Source of the DNA: Lentisphaerota bacterium | GTDB lineage: Bacteria > Verrucomicrobiota > Kiritimatiellia > UBA8416 > JAIOPI01 | NCBI GenBank assembly: GCA_021413965.1 | Contig: JAIOPI010000002.1 | Span: forward strand, 1 to 64,000 | Length of the DNA stretch: 64,000 bases | Reading direction: 5' to 3' | Shown: in pieces, positions 39,008 to 49,300 of the stretch | Position numbering within the stretch: position 1 is the first letter of the stretch | How the letters are laid out: the number at the start of each line of letters is the position of its first letter | Translations under genes and position numbers: made by a program | The notes under the pieces: model-generated | Told to the model about the DNA's origin: nothing | Databases searched by the model: none | What the model saw: only the letters and a program-made list of their open reading frames with translations

Positions 39008-40819
39008 TCAACCCTTTTTTCCTGACACCAGTACCCCGTGTTCCGGGTGACGGCTTTCGTTTTCGGCCGTCACGCGAATGGCGCGCAACCCGCGCACCGG
39101 GCACTCATGTTCACAAATTCCACACCCTGTGCACAGCGCCGGCGATACGACCGGACGCTGGAGGCGCACGACGATGCGGACGTCCTCGCCCGCACGAGGT
39201 CCCTCTTCATCCTGCCCCGGGTGGGGCGAGGCGTCCCGACGAACCGCTTCCCCCTCCGCGCCCAATCGCAACGTCCGCTCCCCACTCTCCACAATCGCCC
39301 GCGGCTGCCCGCCCGCCCCCTGCAGGTGAAAATCCCCTGTCGCCCATTGCCCGGGGAGCCACGCCACGCCCGACACCTCAATCACCCCGTCCCTGGCCTC
39401 TGAAACGTGAAGCCGCCCGCCGGTCACCTCCTCGAACACATCGCTGGTCGTGATGGCCTTCGGCGCCACCGGACACACTTCCTGGCAGACGATGCAGGGC
39501 GTGCCCATGGCCCAAGGGAGGCAGCGCCCGCGGTCAACGAAGGCCAGCCCCATGCGCACCGGGCCGTCTGCCGCAAACTCACCACGCCCCAGCTTCTCGT
39601 CGATGGTCAGCGGACGGATGGCGGCGGTCGGACAGATATGCCCGCAGGCGACGCAGTTCGGCGTGCAGCCGCTGGTGCCGATGCGGTGGTTCAGCACCGG
39701 CGTCCACAGCGCTTCCACGCCGCCCTGCAGGAGCGCGGGCTGGATGATGTTCGTGGGGCAGATCTTCATGCACTGTCCGCACTTGATGCAGCGCGCCAGG
39801 AATTCATCTTCGGCCTGCGAGCCCGGTGGACGCAGCACACCCGGGACGAAATTGGTGCCGGCCAGCGCCGAGAGCCGCGCCAGGGGGGCCGCCGCCAGCC
39901 CCGTTCCCAGGGCCACGAGGGCGCTGCGCCGCGTCATGCCGGGCCAGGGCCGCTCACCGGCGGCCGACGTGCGCGTCGCATAGCGCAGCGTGTCGTCGGG
40001 GCACGTATCCGTGCAGTTGAAACACAGCACGCATTCACCGGGGCGCACGTGGCCCTGCGGGTCGCAAGCGCCCTCGCAATCCACATGGCACAGGCGGCAA
40101 TCCGAGCACCTGGCGTGCGTCTTGCCGATACGCAGCAGCGCGAAACGCCCCAGCACCCCGAGCAGCGCTCCGAGTGGACAGACAAAGCGGCAGTAGAAGC
40201 GCGGGATGAGGACGTTCACCAGCAGCGCCGCGAGGAAGACCGCGCCGATGCCCAGGGCCCCTTCGTAGTGGCGCTGTCCTGCCGCCGCCGGGCGAAAGGC
40301 GTGGTCGGCAAGCGTGCCGAACGTGAGGTTCACGGACCGCTGCATGAGCGGGATCGGATCGAGAAGGCCGGTCTGCAGCGTTGACCGGAAGAGCGGGCTG
40401 ACCGGCCGCCATAAATTCCAGGCCGCCGCGCCGAGCATGAACAGCAGGATGTAATACTTGATGGCCTGGGCCGGGTGGTACGTGTTCACCCGGATGCGCG
40501 CCGCCACGCGCATGTATCGCCTGCCAATATATCCCAGCACCTGGTGGAGGGTGCCGAAGGGGCAGAACCAGCCGCAGAACACGCGACCGAGCAGGATGGT
40601 CGCGATCACGGTGACGAGGGCCCAGATCAGCCCACGATAGATGGCGCCGGTGGTCGCCAGCGTGGCGATGGCGACCAGTGGGTCGAGCTGCAGAAACGCG
40701 TTCACCGGCCATCCGCGCCACTGCCACCACCCCTCGCCCAGTATGGAAACTGCACACAGCCACAGAAAGAGCGCGAGGAAGAACACTTGGCTGATGCGTC
40801 TGGCGGTGATGATTTTCAT
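39008..40819 (-). CDS. NapH/NapG-like membrane ferredoxin fusion
   Basis: 603 residues. First part (1-~290) is NapH-like: about four to five transmembrane helices, the paired FCGWFCPFG and CRFVCPLG motifs, then ferredoxin motifs CSDCRLCHVDCEGAC and CVLCFNCTDTCP. At about 295-320 a twin-arginine-like motif (T-R-R-S-A-L) plus hydrophobic stretch begins a NapG-like part with CIKCGQCMKICP, CTPNCVACGHICP, CIVCQEVCP and, near the end, CTGCGICEHECP. This suggests a fused quinol dehydrogenase and periplasmic electron carrier. A dispersed repeat lies inside the gene near its 3' part. The longer frame to 41371 overlaps DUF362 antisense/other frame and was rejected. Confidence 0.88.
   Translation of the reverse strand: MKIITARRISQVFFLALFLWLCAVSILGEGWWQWRGWPVNAFLQLDPLVAIATLATTGAIYRGLIWALVTVIATILLGRVFCGWFCPFGTLHQVLGYIGRRYMRVAARIRVNTYHPAQAIKYYILLFMLGAAAWNLWRPVSPLFRSTLQTGLLDPIPLMQRSVNLTFGTLADHAFRPAAAGQRHYEGALGIGAVFLAALLVNVLIPRFYCRFVCPLGALLGVLGRFALLRIGKTHARCSDCRLCHVDCEGACDPQGHVRPGECVLCFNCTDTCPDDTLRYATRTSAAGERPWPGMTRRSALVALGTGLAAAPLARLSALAGTNFVPGVLRPPGSQAEDEFLARCIKCGQCMKICPTNIIQPALLQGGVEALWTPVLNHRIGTSGCTPNCVACGHICPTAAIRPLTIDEKLGRGEFAADGPVRMGLAFVDRGRCLPWAMGTPCIVCQEVCPVAPKAITTSDVFEEVTGGRLHVSEARDGVIEVSGVAWLPGQWATGDFHLQGAGGQPRAIVESGERTLRLGAEGEAVRRDASPHPGQDEEGPRAGEDVRIVVRLQRPVVSPALCTGCGICEHECPVRGLRAIRVTAENESRHPEHGVLVSGKKG
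39221..39246 (+). repeat. GTGGGGCGA-family repeat inside a gene
   Basis: GTGGGGCGAGGCGTCCCGAC followed by GAACCG lies within the NapH/NapG-like gene, in the low-complexity, charged stretch just before the last ferredoxin motif. It keeps the reading frame, so the repeat contributes protein sequence. Confidence 0.6.
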
Positions 40820-40848
40820 GTGCCGTTTGCGGCGGCGCGGCCGCCCAT

Positions 40849-41850
40849 TCACCCCATCTGCGCCCGCTTCACATCCATCCGCTCCACATCCATGCGGCCC
40901 GCGCCGCGCGCGCTGGCCTGTGCCAGGTAGGGCAGATCCTCCGCGCGCCGGCCCAGCAGCGTGACGCCCAGGCTGTCGGCCGCCACCGGATCCGTGCTGG
41001 CAATGATCGTGCGGGTGGGTTTCAGATCCGCCGTGGAACCACCAGTCGGCCCGTTGCTGATCATCGATTCCGTACCGTCGAGCATGACCAGCGTCGGCCG
41101 GAACATGAGCGCCAGCTCCGTGATGATCGTGTGGATGTCCTGGTGGAACACGTTGCGTCGCCCGCCCAGCAGGCCGTACCAGTTCTTCAGCGACAGGCTG
41201 GCCCCGCTGCGATGATGATCCTTGATTGGCGCCAGCCCGATGACGCGATCCACGCCGGCGAGCGGGCCGGCCAGCACGGGCCAGTCGCACAACAACCGTC
41301 CCCCGCTCTGCGTGTAGCGCTGAAACGCGCCGTCGGTCGGCATCACCAGTGTGGCGCCGGCACGCTCGCACGCGGCGGCGATGCCGGTCAGACGAAAGCA
41401 GGTGGCCGGATCATTGATCGGGTTATCCGTGACGAGCACCTCGGCGGCGCCGGCTGCCCGGCAGTGCGCGATAACCGCTTCAAGGAATTCCGGATGCGTC
41501 GTGGCGCCGACAATCGGCGGCGTGGCGAACGCGGCGTTGACCTTGAGCAGCACCCGCTCTCCGCGCCGCACAAACGCGCCCATGCCGCCCACGAGTTCCA
41601 GGGCACGGCCAACTGCGCCGGCGCGATCTCCGCCCGTGACCACGCTGAGGCGGCCCGCCGTGTCCGGCGCGGCGTAGGTCCCAAACTCAAACCGCCGATC
41701 GGCGGACGTCGCCGGCCGCGGATCGTCGCGCCGATAGAGCGCGCCGATGGCCGAGGCGGCGGCCACGGACACGCCGGCCAGCGCGGCCCGGCGCGCAAAC
41801 TCCCGGCGCGTCAGGTTGGCCGTTGGCAACGTCTTGCCGGGAACACTCAC
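40849..41850 (-). CDS. DUF362 protein with Tat signal
   Basis: 333 residues. A Tat signal (T-R-R-E-F-A-R-R, then AALAGVSVAAASAIGAL) precedes a DUF362 domain (about 65-320): VLLKVNAAFATPP, GAAEVLVTDNPINDP, KDHHRSGASLSLKNWYGLLGG, STDPVAADSLGVTLLG. DUF362 is a poorly understood domain often found with iron-sulfur proteins. Start is taken as GTG 41850, overlapping the stop of the upstream DUF6599 gene (GTGA). The ferredoxin gene follows after 29 bp. No Fe-S cysteines of its own. Confidence 0.85.
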   Translation of the reverse strand: MSVPGKTLPTANLTRREFARRAALAGVSVAAASAIGALYRRDDPRPATSADRRFEFGTYAAPDTAGRLSVVTGGDRAGAVGRALELVGGMGAFVRRGERVLLKVNAAFATPPIVGATTHPEFLEAVIAHCRAAGAAEVLVTDNPINDPATCFRLTGIAAACERAGATLVMPTDGAFQRYTQSGGRLLCDWPVLAGPLAGVDRVIGLAPIKDHHRSGASLSLKNWYGLLGGRRNVFHQDIHTIITELALMFRPTLVMLDGTESMISNGPTGGSTADLKPTRTIIASTDPVAADSLGVTLLGRRAEDLPYLAQASARGAGRMDVERMDVKRAQMG

Positions 41851-42869
41851 GGTGGCAGCATCTCCCCAAGTCGCGCGCCAAGCGCCTGCGCCGCAGCCCA
41901 CCCGGACTCGGCGTCGTCCGCCTCATGGATGCCGGCGACGACGTTGCCGCGGGCGATCACGACTTCCAAGGCCCCGTAGAGGTCCACGCCCACCGTCCCA
42001 GCCAGGCCGGCCGGTGCCGGACGCCCCTGCCCGCCGTTGGCAAGCAGGAACGCCTCGTAGGCCTGGGCCAATGCGCGTGCCTCCTCGGGGGTGGCGCGCG
42101 ACGCCACAAAAGCCGTCACTTCGCCGGCTCCCGCACGCAGCCGCGCCGTCATCACCTGATTGAGCCGGTCGAATCCAAAGGCGCTTTCCGCGATGAGGCC
42201 AACGCTGTCTGCGACCAGCCGATCAGGAGGGAAGAAGTCGCGCTCGCTCAGCGCCGCCTTTTCAGCGGGCAGCTTGTCCAGCAGGGCGGCGGCAAACGCT
42301 TCGGCGGCTGGTGCGGACGCCAGATCCGCCGCAATGAGTTCCACATAATGGCGCCCGCGCAGCGCAAAAACGCCATTGCCCGCGACGTAGCCTTCGGCGG
42401 GGGCGGGCAACGCGCGGGCACCCGGACGCCGCTGGGCGCTGTACACGGCGAACGCCGCGCGTGGTGACTCCATCTCGAACACGTACACCTCGAACCACTC
42501 ACTAGCCCGTTCCCGCCCCGCCATGCGACGCGTCGTCAACGAGACAAATCCAGCAGACAGGTACAGTTCGGCCTTGCCGTCGATTTTATCGGAGACGGTT
42601 TGAGCGTTGAAGCGTTCGGGCGGCCCCATCGGCGAGAAATCCACGGGGATGGCATTGAGCCACCCCTCCGCCGCCACGGCAACCGCAGGGGGCGATGACG
42701 CTCCCGGTATGAGCGCGGGATTGGGGCGGCTCTGCAACGTCCACAGGCCTGCCGCGATGAGGACCAGCGCGAGCAGCACGAACCAGCTGACGACACGCTC
42801 GATGGGGCCGGCGGGATGCGTCGTCCGCCTGGACCGGGCAGGCATGGTCGCCGCAGGAGTGGTCGTCAC
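41847..42869 (-). CDS. DUF6599 family membrane-anchored protein
   Basis: 340 residues with one N-terminal transmembrane helix (VVSWFVLLALVLIAAGLW, about 26-44) and a periplasmic domain. The motif KIDGKAELYLSAGFVSL, then EMESPRAAFAVYSAQRRPG, matches the DUF6599 pattern as I recall it. It is the first gene of the cluster DUF6599-DUF362-NapHG-AKR and is coupled to DUF362 by GTGA. The function of the family is not known; co-occurrence suggests it serves the membrane redox chain. Confidence 0.8.
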   Translation of the reverse strand: MTTTPAATMPARSRRTTHPAGPIERVVSWFVLLALVLIAAGLWTLQSRPNPALIPGASSPPAVAVAAEGWLNAIPVDFSPMGPPERFNAQTVSDKIDGKAELYLSAGFVSLTTRRMAGRERASEWFEVYVFEMESPRAAFAVYSAQRRPGARALPAPAEGYVAGNGVFALRGRHYVELIAADLASAPAAEAFAAALLDKLPAEKAALSERDFFPPDRLVADSVGLIAESAFGFDRLNQVMTARLRAGAGEVTAFVASRATPEEARALAQAYEAFLLANGGQGRPAPAGLAGTVGVDLYGALEVVIARGNVVAGIHEADDAESGWAAAQALGARLGEMLPP

Positions 42870-43014
42870 AGTGCGTTCCTTCGAGTGAGTGCGTGCAATG
42901 CGGGCCAGCGTAGCGCGCCACTGTAAGGAAATGCTAAGGGGGGGGTGAAGAATGTGTGAAGCGCGACGCCCGGGGCAGGGACGGAAGCCGCGTGGCGCCT
43001 ATCGGCGTCTGCCG

Positions 43015-43044
43015 GCGCGGCTCGGCAGGGACGACTCGCCCCGC
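43015..43044 (-). repeat. GTGGGGCGA-family repeat, reverse orientation
   Basis: Read on the minus strand the stretch is GGCGGGGCGAGTCGTCCCTG followed by CCGAGCCGCG, matching 34474-34500. It lies in the 236-bp divergent gap between the DUF6599 gene and the beta-helix lipoprotein, close to the latter's promoter. Confidence 0.6.
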
Positions 43045-43045
43045 C

Positions 43046-43104
43046 TTGCGTTCTGCCGCCAGCGTGCTACTGTAATACTGCTAGCAATCATCAAGGGGAC
43101 TGAC
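43046..43104 (+). promoter_or_regulatory. Likely promoter and RBS of the beta-helix lipoprotein
   Basis: TTGCGT at 43046-43051 and TGTAAT at 43071-43076 are 19 bp apart, slightly long. AAGGGG precedes the ATG at 43106 by seven bases (AAGGGGACTGACT). The region is more AT-rich than its surroundings. Confidence 0.4.
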
Positions 43105-43105
43105 T

Positions 43106-45304
43106 ATGAGCCGGATTTTCTTGCGTCAATACCGCGTGGCCGCGTCTGCCGCACTCTGGTGCGCTGCCGTGGCCCTGTTATGGGTTGCCGGCTGCAGCCG
43201 CCCCACGCCACCGACCGCACCCTCGCCCACGCCTCCTCCGCCCACCACCACCATCGCGCCGCCCGTCCCCGTCACTCCGCCCGCACCCCCATTGCGTTCC
43301 GACTTCAGCGTGGAAACCTATGGCAACTTCGTGACCTTGGGCGTGATTCTGCACCGCCCCAAGGACCTCGGCCGCGAGGCGATCGGCGGCGCGCGCCTGT
43401 TTGCCGTGCGCCCGACAGGCGATCGCCGGCTGCTCGACCCCATCTGGATCGAAGCCATCGACGCCTACGTCTGCTCCGTCTTCGACCTGCAGCCGGACAC
43501 GACCTACAGCTTCCGTGCGGTCTTCGATGGCGCGGATGGCAAGCCGGTGGCCGAACAGACGTTCCAGGGCCGCACGCGGGCGGAGCCGGGCGCCCCGCCG
43601 CCGGCCCGGGTCGAGTTCCACATCGCACCCAATGGCGACGATGCCGCGGCAGGCACCGAGGCGCAACCCATGCGGACGCTGGCCGCCGCACTCGGCCGCG
43701 TGGAATCGCCGGGCACACACGTGATCCTGCACGACGGCACCTACTTCGAAGGCGACCTCTACGCCCCGCCCCGGCGCGGCCAGCCCGGCGCGCCCCTCGT
43801 CATCAAGGCCGCCCCGGGCGCGCACCCAATTATCGACGGGTCGGATCCGGCCTGCAACCGCGAGGGCTGGAAAGCGCTCGGCAAGGGCTATTTCTCCCGC
43901 CCCTTCGAAGGCTCCACGCCGCTGCTGGCCTTCCGCAACCGGCGGACAGGCGTCACCTTCCGCTGCTATCCGGTGGAGACACTGGAGCAGCTCCAGAATC
44001 GCCACTGCGGCGAACTGAGCGATGAACTGCGCAACAACCTCTACAAGCCCGGCCTGACCAACACCGCCTTTGAGGCGTTCAACATCACCGGCGCCTATCA
44101 CTGTTCCGGCACCACGCTCACGCTCTGGTGCCCGGCCTTCGATCCCGCCGGCGATGTCGACATCCACGTCGCCGTGCGCACCAACGGCATCGAGCACGGA
44201 CGAGCCAACCAGTTGGTCTACGAAGGTCTCACCTTCCAGTTCCTGGCCGGCCGCGCCATCATGGTGCAAAACTCCGACGACGTCATCGTCCGCAACTGCA
44301 CCTTCGAGTACTGCAACGTGCCGATCGGATGCAAGGGCGACAGCAACCGCCTGCTGGTCGAGGGCTGCACGTTCCGCGACGACTGCACGCGCTGGAGCCT
44401 GCTCCCGAAGATGGCCGAAGGCTTCGGCTACTCCGCCTACATCGAAACGGGCGCCGTCAACTGCTTCCCGCCTTACAACGGGCGCGGCCTCGTGGTCCGC
44501 AACAACACGATCGACGGCCTGTTCGATGGCGCGCTGCTGGTGCCCTACTCGATCCGCCCCACCATCGAAACCAGCGAAACCGACTTCTACCACAACCGCA
44601 TCGTGCGCGTGCTCGACGACTTCATGGAACTGGATGGTTTCCCGCGTAACGTCCGCGTGTTCGGAAACCACATGGAGCGATCGCTCACGGGCGTGTCGAT
44701 CGCGCAGGGAGCGGATGGGCCGACCTACGTGATGTACAACGTGATGGGGCGGCACGGGGACACCAGCGTGCGCGAGGTCTTTGGCCCCAGCGGCTATCCG
44801 GTGAAGACCAATGGCGGCGAGGCCGAGCAGGGCATCACCGGGTGGGCGTACTTCTACCACAACTCCTTCTGGACGGAGGAACCGGACACGCCGGCGTTCC
44901 GCGTGAAGGTCGCGCAGTGGCGCCAGCTCGTGATGGCCAACAACATCTGGTACGGCACGCGCATGGGCTGGGAGACGTACCATTCCGACCCGATCTCACC
45001 GGTATCCCTGTCACACGACATCATCTGGCACGAGTCCGGGCCGCTCTTCCACCGCGACCACGGCGAGCCGAAGGACTACCAGACGATCGCGGACGTGGCG
45101 GCCTCGGGCCTGAAGGACATTCAGTTCCTGACCAACGCGATCGTGGTCAATCCACAGTACGTGGCGCCGGCCACCGGTGACTACCATCTGCGCCCCGGCA
45201 GCCCGGCCATCGACGCGGGGGTGCTCATCCCGGGCGTGAACGACGAACGCTTCGTCGGCACCGCGCCGGACATCGGGGCGCTCGAGTTCGGCGCGGCACC
45301 GTAA
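43106..45304 (+). CDS. Right-handed beta-helix lipoprotein
   Basis: 732 residues with a lipoprotein signal (LLWVAGC) followed by a Pro/Thr-rich linker (about 31-62) that may cross the cell surface. From about 65 it has an N-terminal fibronectin-like segment (NFVTLGVILHR ... RRLLDP), then a parallel beta-helix with Asn/Asp turns (NSDDVIVRNCTFEYCN, RGLVVRNNTIDGLFDGALLV) to the end, closing with SPAIDAGVLIPG. The whole 65-732 region is highly similar to residues about 1913-2565 of the giant exoprotein downstream. Probably a carbohydrate-active or surface-binding protein; no catalytic residues assigned. Confidence 0.8.
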   Translation: MSRIFLRQYRVAASAALWCAAVALLWVAGCSRPTPPTAPSPTPPPPTTTIAPPVPVTPPAPPLRSDFSVETYGNFVTLGVILHRPKDLGREAIGGARLFAVRPTGDRRLLDPIWIEAIDAYVCSVFDLQPDTTYSFRAVFDGADGKPVAEQTFQGRTRAEPGAPPPARVEFHIAPNGDDAAAGTEAQPMRTLAAALGRVESPGTHVILHDGTYFEGDLYAPPRRGQPGAPLVIKAAPGAHPIIDGSDPACNREGWKALGKGYFSRPFEGSTPLLAFRNRRTGVTFRCYPVETLEQLQNRHCGELSDELRNNLYKPGLTNTAFEAFNITGAYHCSGTTLTLWCPAFDPAGDVDIHVAVRTNGIEHGRANQLVYEGLTFQFLAGRAIMVQNSDDVIVRNCTFEYCNVPIGCKGDSNRLLVEGCTFRDDCTRWSLLPKMAEGFGYSAYIETGAVNCFPPYNGRGLVVRNNTIDGLFDGALLVPYSIRPTIETSETDFYHNRIVRVLDDFMELDGFPRNVRVFGNHMERSLTGVSIAQGADGPTYVMYNVMGRHGDTSVREVFGPSGYPVKTNGGEAEQGITGWAYFYHNSFWTEEPDTPAFRVKVAQWRQLVMANNIWYGTRMGWETYHSDPISPVSLSHDIIWHESGPLFHRDHGEPKDYQTIADVAASGLKDIQFLTNAIVVNPQYVAPATGDYHLRPGSPAIDAGVLIPGVNDERFVGTAPDIGALEFGAAP

Positions 45305-45327
45305 CGACGGTGCCGCCGCTCCCGCGC

Positions 45328-46197
45328 CTACGGTTCCGCCTGCCCGTTGACTTGGCGCGGGTGGCGCGTGGGCTCTCCGAAATGCAGCTGCTGGTCCGGC
45401 GCCAGGCGCATCGGCTGCCGGTTGTGCAGCCAGCCGCCGGACGACAGGCCATCGGGAAAGCGGTGCATCAACATGCCCGCGCGATGCTTCGGCAGCTGCT
45501 GGGCAATGGTCGCATCGGGGCGGGCCACAAACGAGGCCCACCCGGCGAAGCGGCGCGTGGAGTTGTTGGCCACGGCCCACAGCCGGTTGTCCGCGCAACG
45601 CGTCGGCACCTGCCGCACATTCAGAACATCCAGGCACGTCGGCCCGTCGTGGCGCGCGTTATAGAATGAATGAATCATGACCGACGCACCGAGTTCGCGA
45701 TACGCCGCGTACATCTGGGGAAAACAGATGTCATAGCAGATCGCCAGGCCGATGCGGACCCCGCGTATGTCGTGCGTCACGCGTCGATTTCCCGCGGCGT
45801 AATGCTTCTGATCGTCCAGCGTGAGCATGCTCTTGTCGTAGCGGTTGACGATGCTACCGTCCGGGCCAATCAGGTAAAGGCAGTTGGTTGGTTTTGTCCG
45901 CGCATCAAGGTGGTGCGCCGACCCCAACACCAGCCAGAGGTTCAATCTCGCGGCCAGCTCGCGCAAATGCGTGGTCGCGCGCCGCAGGGTGTCCCAGTCG
46001 TAGCGATAAAACGAGGCAAAGTCGCAACCGGCATAGCCTGACAGGCTGGCCTCCGGCGTGTGCAGCAGGGTCGCACCACTGGCCGCGGCCAGCCGCATGA
46101 AGCGCCGGATGTACCGTGCGTTAGCGGCCAGGTCGCCCGACACCGGAAACTGACAGCTCGCCACGTGCAGTTGGGGTCTGATGCGCCGCGCCTTCAT
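45328..46197 (-). CDS. Carbon-nitrogen hydrolase (nitrilase superfamily)
   Basis: 289 residues with the nitrilase triad: E49 in HTPEASLSGY, K122 in RYDKSML, C154 in ICYDICFPQ. The substrate (nitrile, amide or carbamoyl compound) cannot be told. No signal peptide, so cytoplasmic. It lies between the two beta-helix genes in the opposite direction, 23 bp after the lipoprotein stop (convergent) and divergent from the giant exoprotein. Confidence 0.9.
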   Translation of the reverse strand: MKARRIRPQLHVASCQFPVSGDLAANARYIRRFMRLAAASGATLLHTPEASLSGYAGCDFASFYRYDWDTLRRATTHLRELAARLNLWLVLGSAHHLDARTKPTNCLYLIGPDGSIVNRYDKSMLTLDDQKHYAAGNRRVTHDIRGVRIGLAICYDICFPQMYAAYRELGASVMIHSFYNARHDGPTCLDVLNVRQVPTRCADNRLWAVANNSTRRFAGWASFVARPDATIAQQLPKHRAGMLMHRFPDGLSSGGWLHNRQPMRLAPDQQLHFGEPTRHPRQVNGQAEP

Positions 46198-46292
46198 ACC
46201 GTACCGGCAAGCATGCCCTCGCCGGCGCCGGGATTCAAGCGGGGAAATGGCCTGCCGCCGGACGCGAGAATCGCATGCCTTTTGGCGGGCAA

Positions 46293-46387
46293 TTGCGCTT
46301 TCGTTGTACTAGGGATAATGGCATAGTACTCCACGGTTCCGGACTTGATTGCTCAGCCCGAACCCAATGCTTCAGACAGGGGGGGAC
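46293..46387 (+). promoter_or_regulatory. Possible promoter of the giant exoprotein gene
   Basis: GATAAT at 46314-46319 is a good -10 box; TTGCGC at 46293-46298 is a weak -35 with a short 15-bp spacer. A 6-bp dyad (GTACTA 46306-46311, TAGTAC 46324-46329) surrounds the -10 box. A run of G (GGGGGGGAC) serves as ribosome site before ATG 46388. Confidence 0.45.
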
Positions 46388-49300
46388 ATGTCATCCGGAT
46401 TTTTCTTTCCACGCCCAGTGAATCAATCCCTCGGCGCCATGCTGTTCGCCGCCACGGCGCTGTGCGCGTCGCTCCAGGCCGGGGCCGCGGGCATCGCCAT
46501 GGGCCCCTACCTGCAGCACGCCACCTCCAACGGCATGACGGTCGTGTGGTGGACGGACTTCACCACGTCGGGCCGTGTCTCCCGCGTGGAGTATGGCGCG
46601 GGACTGGCCTCCACCCAATCCGCCACCGAAGCCGATGTCGCCTCGTTCAGCAGCCAGGCGTATCACTTCGTGCAGGTGGCCCGCCTCACCGGGCTCACCG
46701 CGGGCACCTCCTATGACTACCGCGTGGTCAGCAGCGACGGCGGCAACACCTATACCAGCGCCGTGCACACGTTCCGGACCGCACCCGACTTCTTCTCGCC
46801 CGTGCACTTTGCCCACACGGCGGACGGCCAACCCAACAGCGCCGCCAACATCGTGCGCACGCGTATGCTGCTGGCTCAAACCGAAGTGCAAGGCGCGGAC
46901 TTCGTCCTCTACTCGGGCGACATGGTGGACGTGGGCCGCGCCGCGGACTGGCACGAAGTCATCACCGAAATGTACTGCAGTGACAACGGGCAGACCGGCA
47001 GCGGCGTGGCCAGCCGGATTCCCTTCGCGTTCGTCATCGGCAACCACGAGATCTACGATGACGGCGGCTACAGCTCCATGAGCATCACCGGTTCGATCGC
47101 GCGCTACAAGGCCGTCTGCGACAACCCGGACAACGGCAGCGCGGATGCCAACTGGAACGAGCGGTATTATGCCTTCTGGTATGGCCCCTGCTACATCATC
47201 TGCCTGGATGCCAACAACACGTCCGACGACGTCCTCGACAACAGCGACCACCTGCCGGATGCCTCGACGCCGGACTGGGAGCCCAACAGCGAGCAGAATC
47301 AATGGCTGGTGCGGCAGCTCGCCTATGCCCAGCGCAAGGCCGCGTTCACCTTCGTCAGCTTCCACTACTCGCCCTACTGCCGCAGCACGCACGGTGCGCC
47401 CTGGGAACCGCAAAGCGGCTACACGCTGCGCGCGCTGGATCCCCTCTTCCATCAGTATGGCGTCGATGGCGTGCTCACCGGCCACGACCACGTCTACGAG
47501 CGATCCGTGACGGGCCCACCCGGATTTCACGAGGAGTTTCCGGGCGGGCTGTCCGCCCTGGAAACCTGGCAGAGCCCGTCGAATCTCAACTACTTCGTCG
47601 AGGGCAACGGCGGCAACACGGCCCGCGGCATGGCGGCGGGCTGGGAAACGTGGATGGATATCACGGAGAACAACGCCGCGCCGTTCTTCACCGCGTTCTA
47701 CTACTCGTGGGCCGGCCTGGTGGACTACTTCAGCTTTCTGGATGTGGACGTTGCCTGGAATGCCTCCAGCGACGCGTGGCGCGCGACGTTCAAGGTCGTC
47801 CGGACCGACACGAACGGCGTGACCACCACCCACGACGAGTTCTGGATGGAACGGCCCAATCCGCCCGACGTGGTTTATGTCGATGCGGGGGCCACGGGCG
47901 CCGTGGACGGAACCTCCTGGGCCGATGCCTATTCCAGCCTCGCCACCGCACTCACCGCCGCGGGCGCCGGCCAGGACGTATGGGTCAAGGCCGGCACGTA
48001 CACGCCCGGGGCCGCGCGAACGGATCACTTCCCGCTCAAGCTCGATGTCGGCCTGTACGGCGGCTTTGCGGGAAACGAAACCGAGCGATCGGCGCGTAAC
48101 TGGGCGGCAAACCCCACGGTGCTCAGCGGCGACATCAACGGCGGCGGGCTGGATGCGGGTAACAGCGCGCATGTGGTCTACGTCGAGGCCGCCGATGCCC
48201 CGGCGGGCGCCGTCCTGGACGGGTTCACCATCACCCAGGGCTACGGCAACGGGGGCGGTGGCCTCGGCTTCGCAACCGCCGGACGTGCGACCGTCCGCAA
48301 TTGCGTCTTCACCGCGAATCATGGCAACCACGGCGGCGCGCTCTGCAATGCCTATGCGGGCGCCAACACCCTGGTGATCGAGAACAGCGTTTTCCACCAC
48401 AACACATCGCCAGACGACACGGGCTCCGCCATCGGCAACGACGCGAGCGGGCTGCAAGTCATGAACTGCACGTTCGGCGCCAACGCCGGCACGACCTGCA
48501 CGTGGGACGTCACGGCCGGCCGCGTCGCCGTGACCAACTGCATCCTCTGGGATACCGACGCCCCGACGGCCAGCGGCGGCGGCGTGCGCGAGGCCGTGGC
48601 CGGCAGTGTGACCATGTCGCATGGCGATGTCAGCGGCGGGTGGCGCGGCACGTCGGGCAGCGACAACCTCGGTCTCGATCCCGCGTTCATTAACCTGGCC
48701 GCCGGCAATCTGCGCCTGGGCAACACCAGCCCGTGCATCGACATCGGCACCGGCACCGGCGCCCCTGACGTCGATCTCGATGGCATCACCCGGCCGCAGG
48801 GCGAAGGGATCGATCTCGGCGCCTACGAGCGCGTCCGGCTGGAGCTCCCCGGGAACGTGGTGGCGAGCGACGGCACGTACGCGGATCGCGTCACCGTGCA
48901 GTGGACGGGCGTCTACGGCGCCACGGGATATGAAGTCTGGCGCCACACAACATCGGACGCGGGCGGCGCCGGCCTGTTGGCTGGAACCACGGGCCTGGCC
49001 TTCAACGACAGCCTGGCCAGTCCCCTGACGAACTACTACTACTGGGTGCGCGCCACCAACCTGACCGACACCAGCGGACTCGGCGGTGGCGACAGCGGAT
49101 ACCGCGGCGTGGCGCTGGGCGACAATCCCGTGGCGTTGTTGAAATTCGCGGAAACCACCGGCAGCACGGCCGCCGATGCCACCGGGCATGGCAATCACGG
49201 GGAGTTGGGCGCCCTGGTCACGTTTCAACCGGCCGGCGGCCCCACGCTCGCCGGCAGCGGCGTCACGCTGGCGGCGACGGAGTTCCCCGGAACCGCGTCG

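Noticed and set aside
40820..41371. N-terminal extension of the NapH/NapG-like frame
   Set aside because: It overlaps the DUF362 gene in another frame and shows no NapH features; homology begins at 40819.
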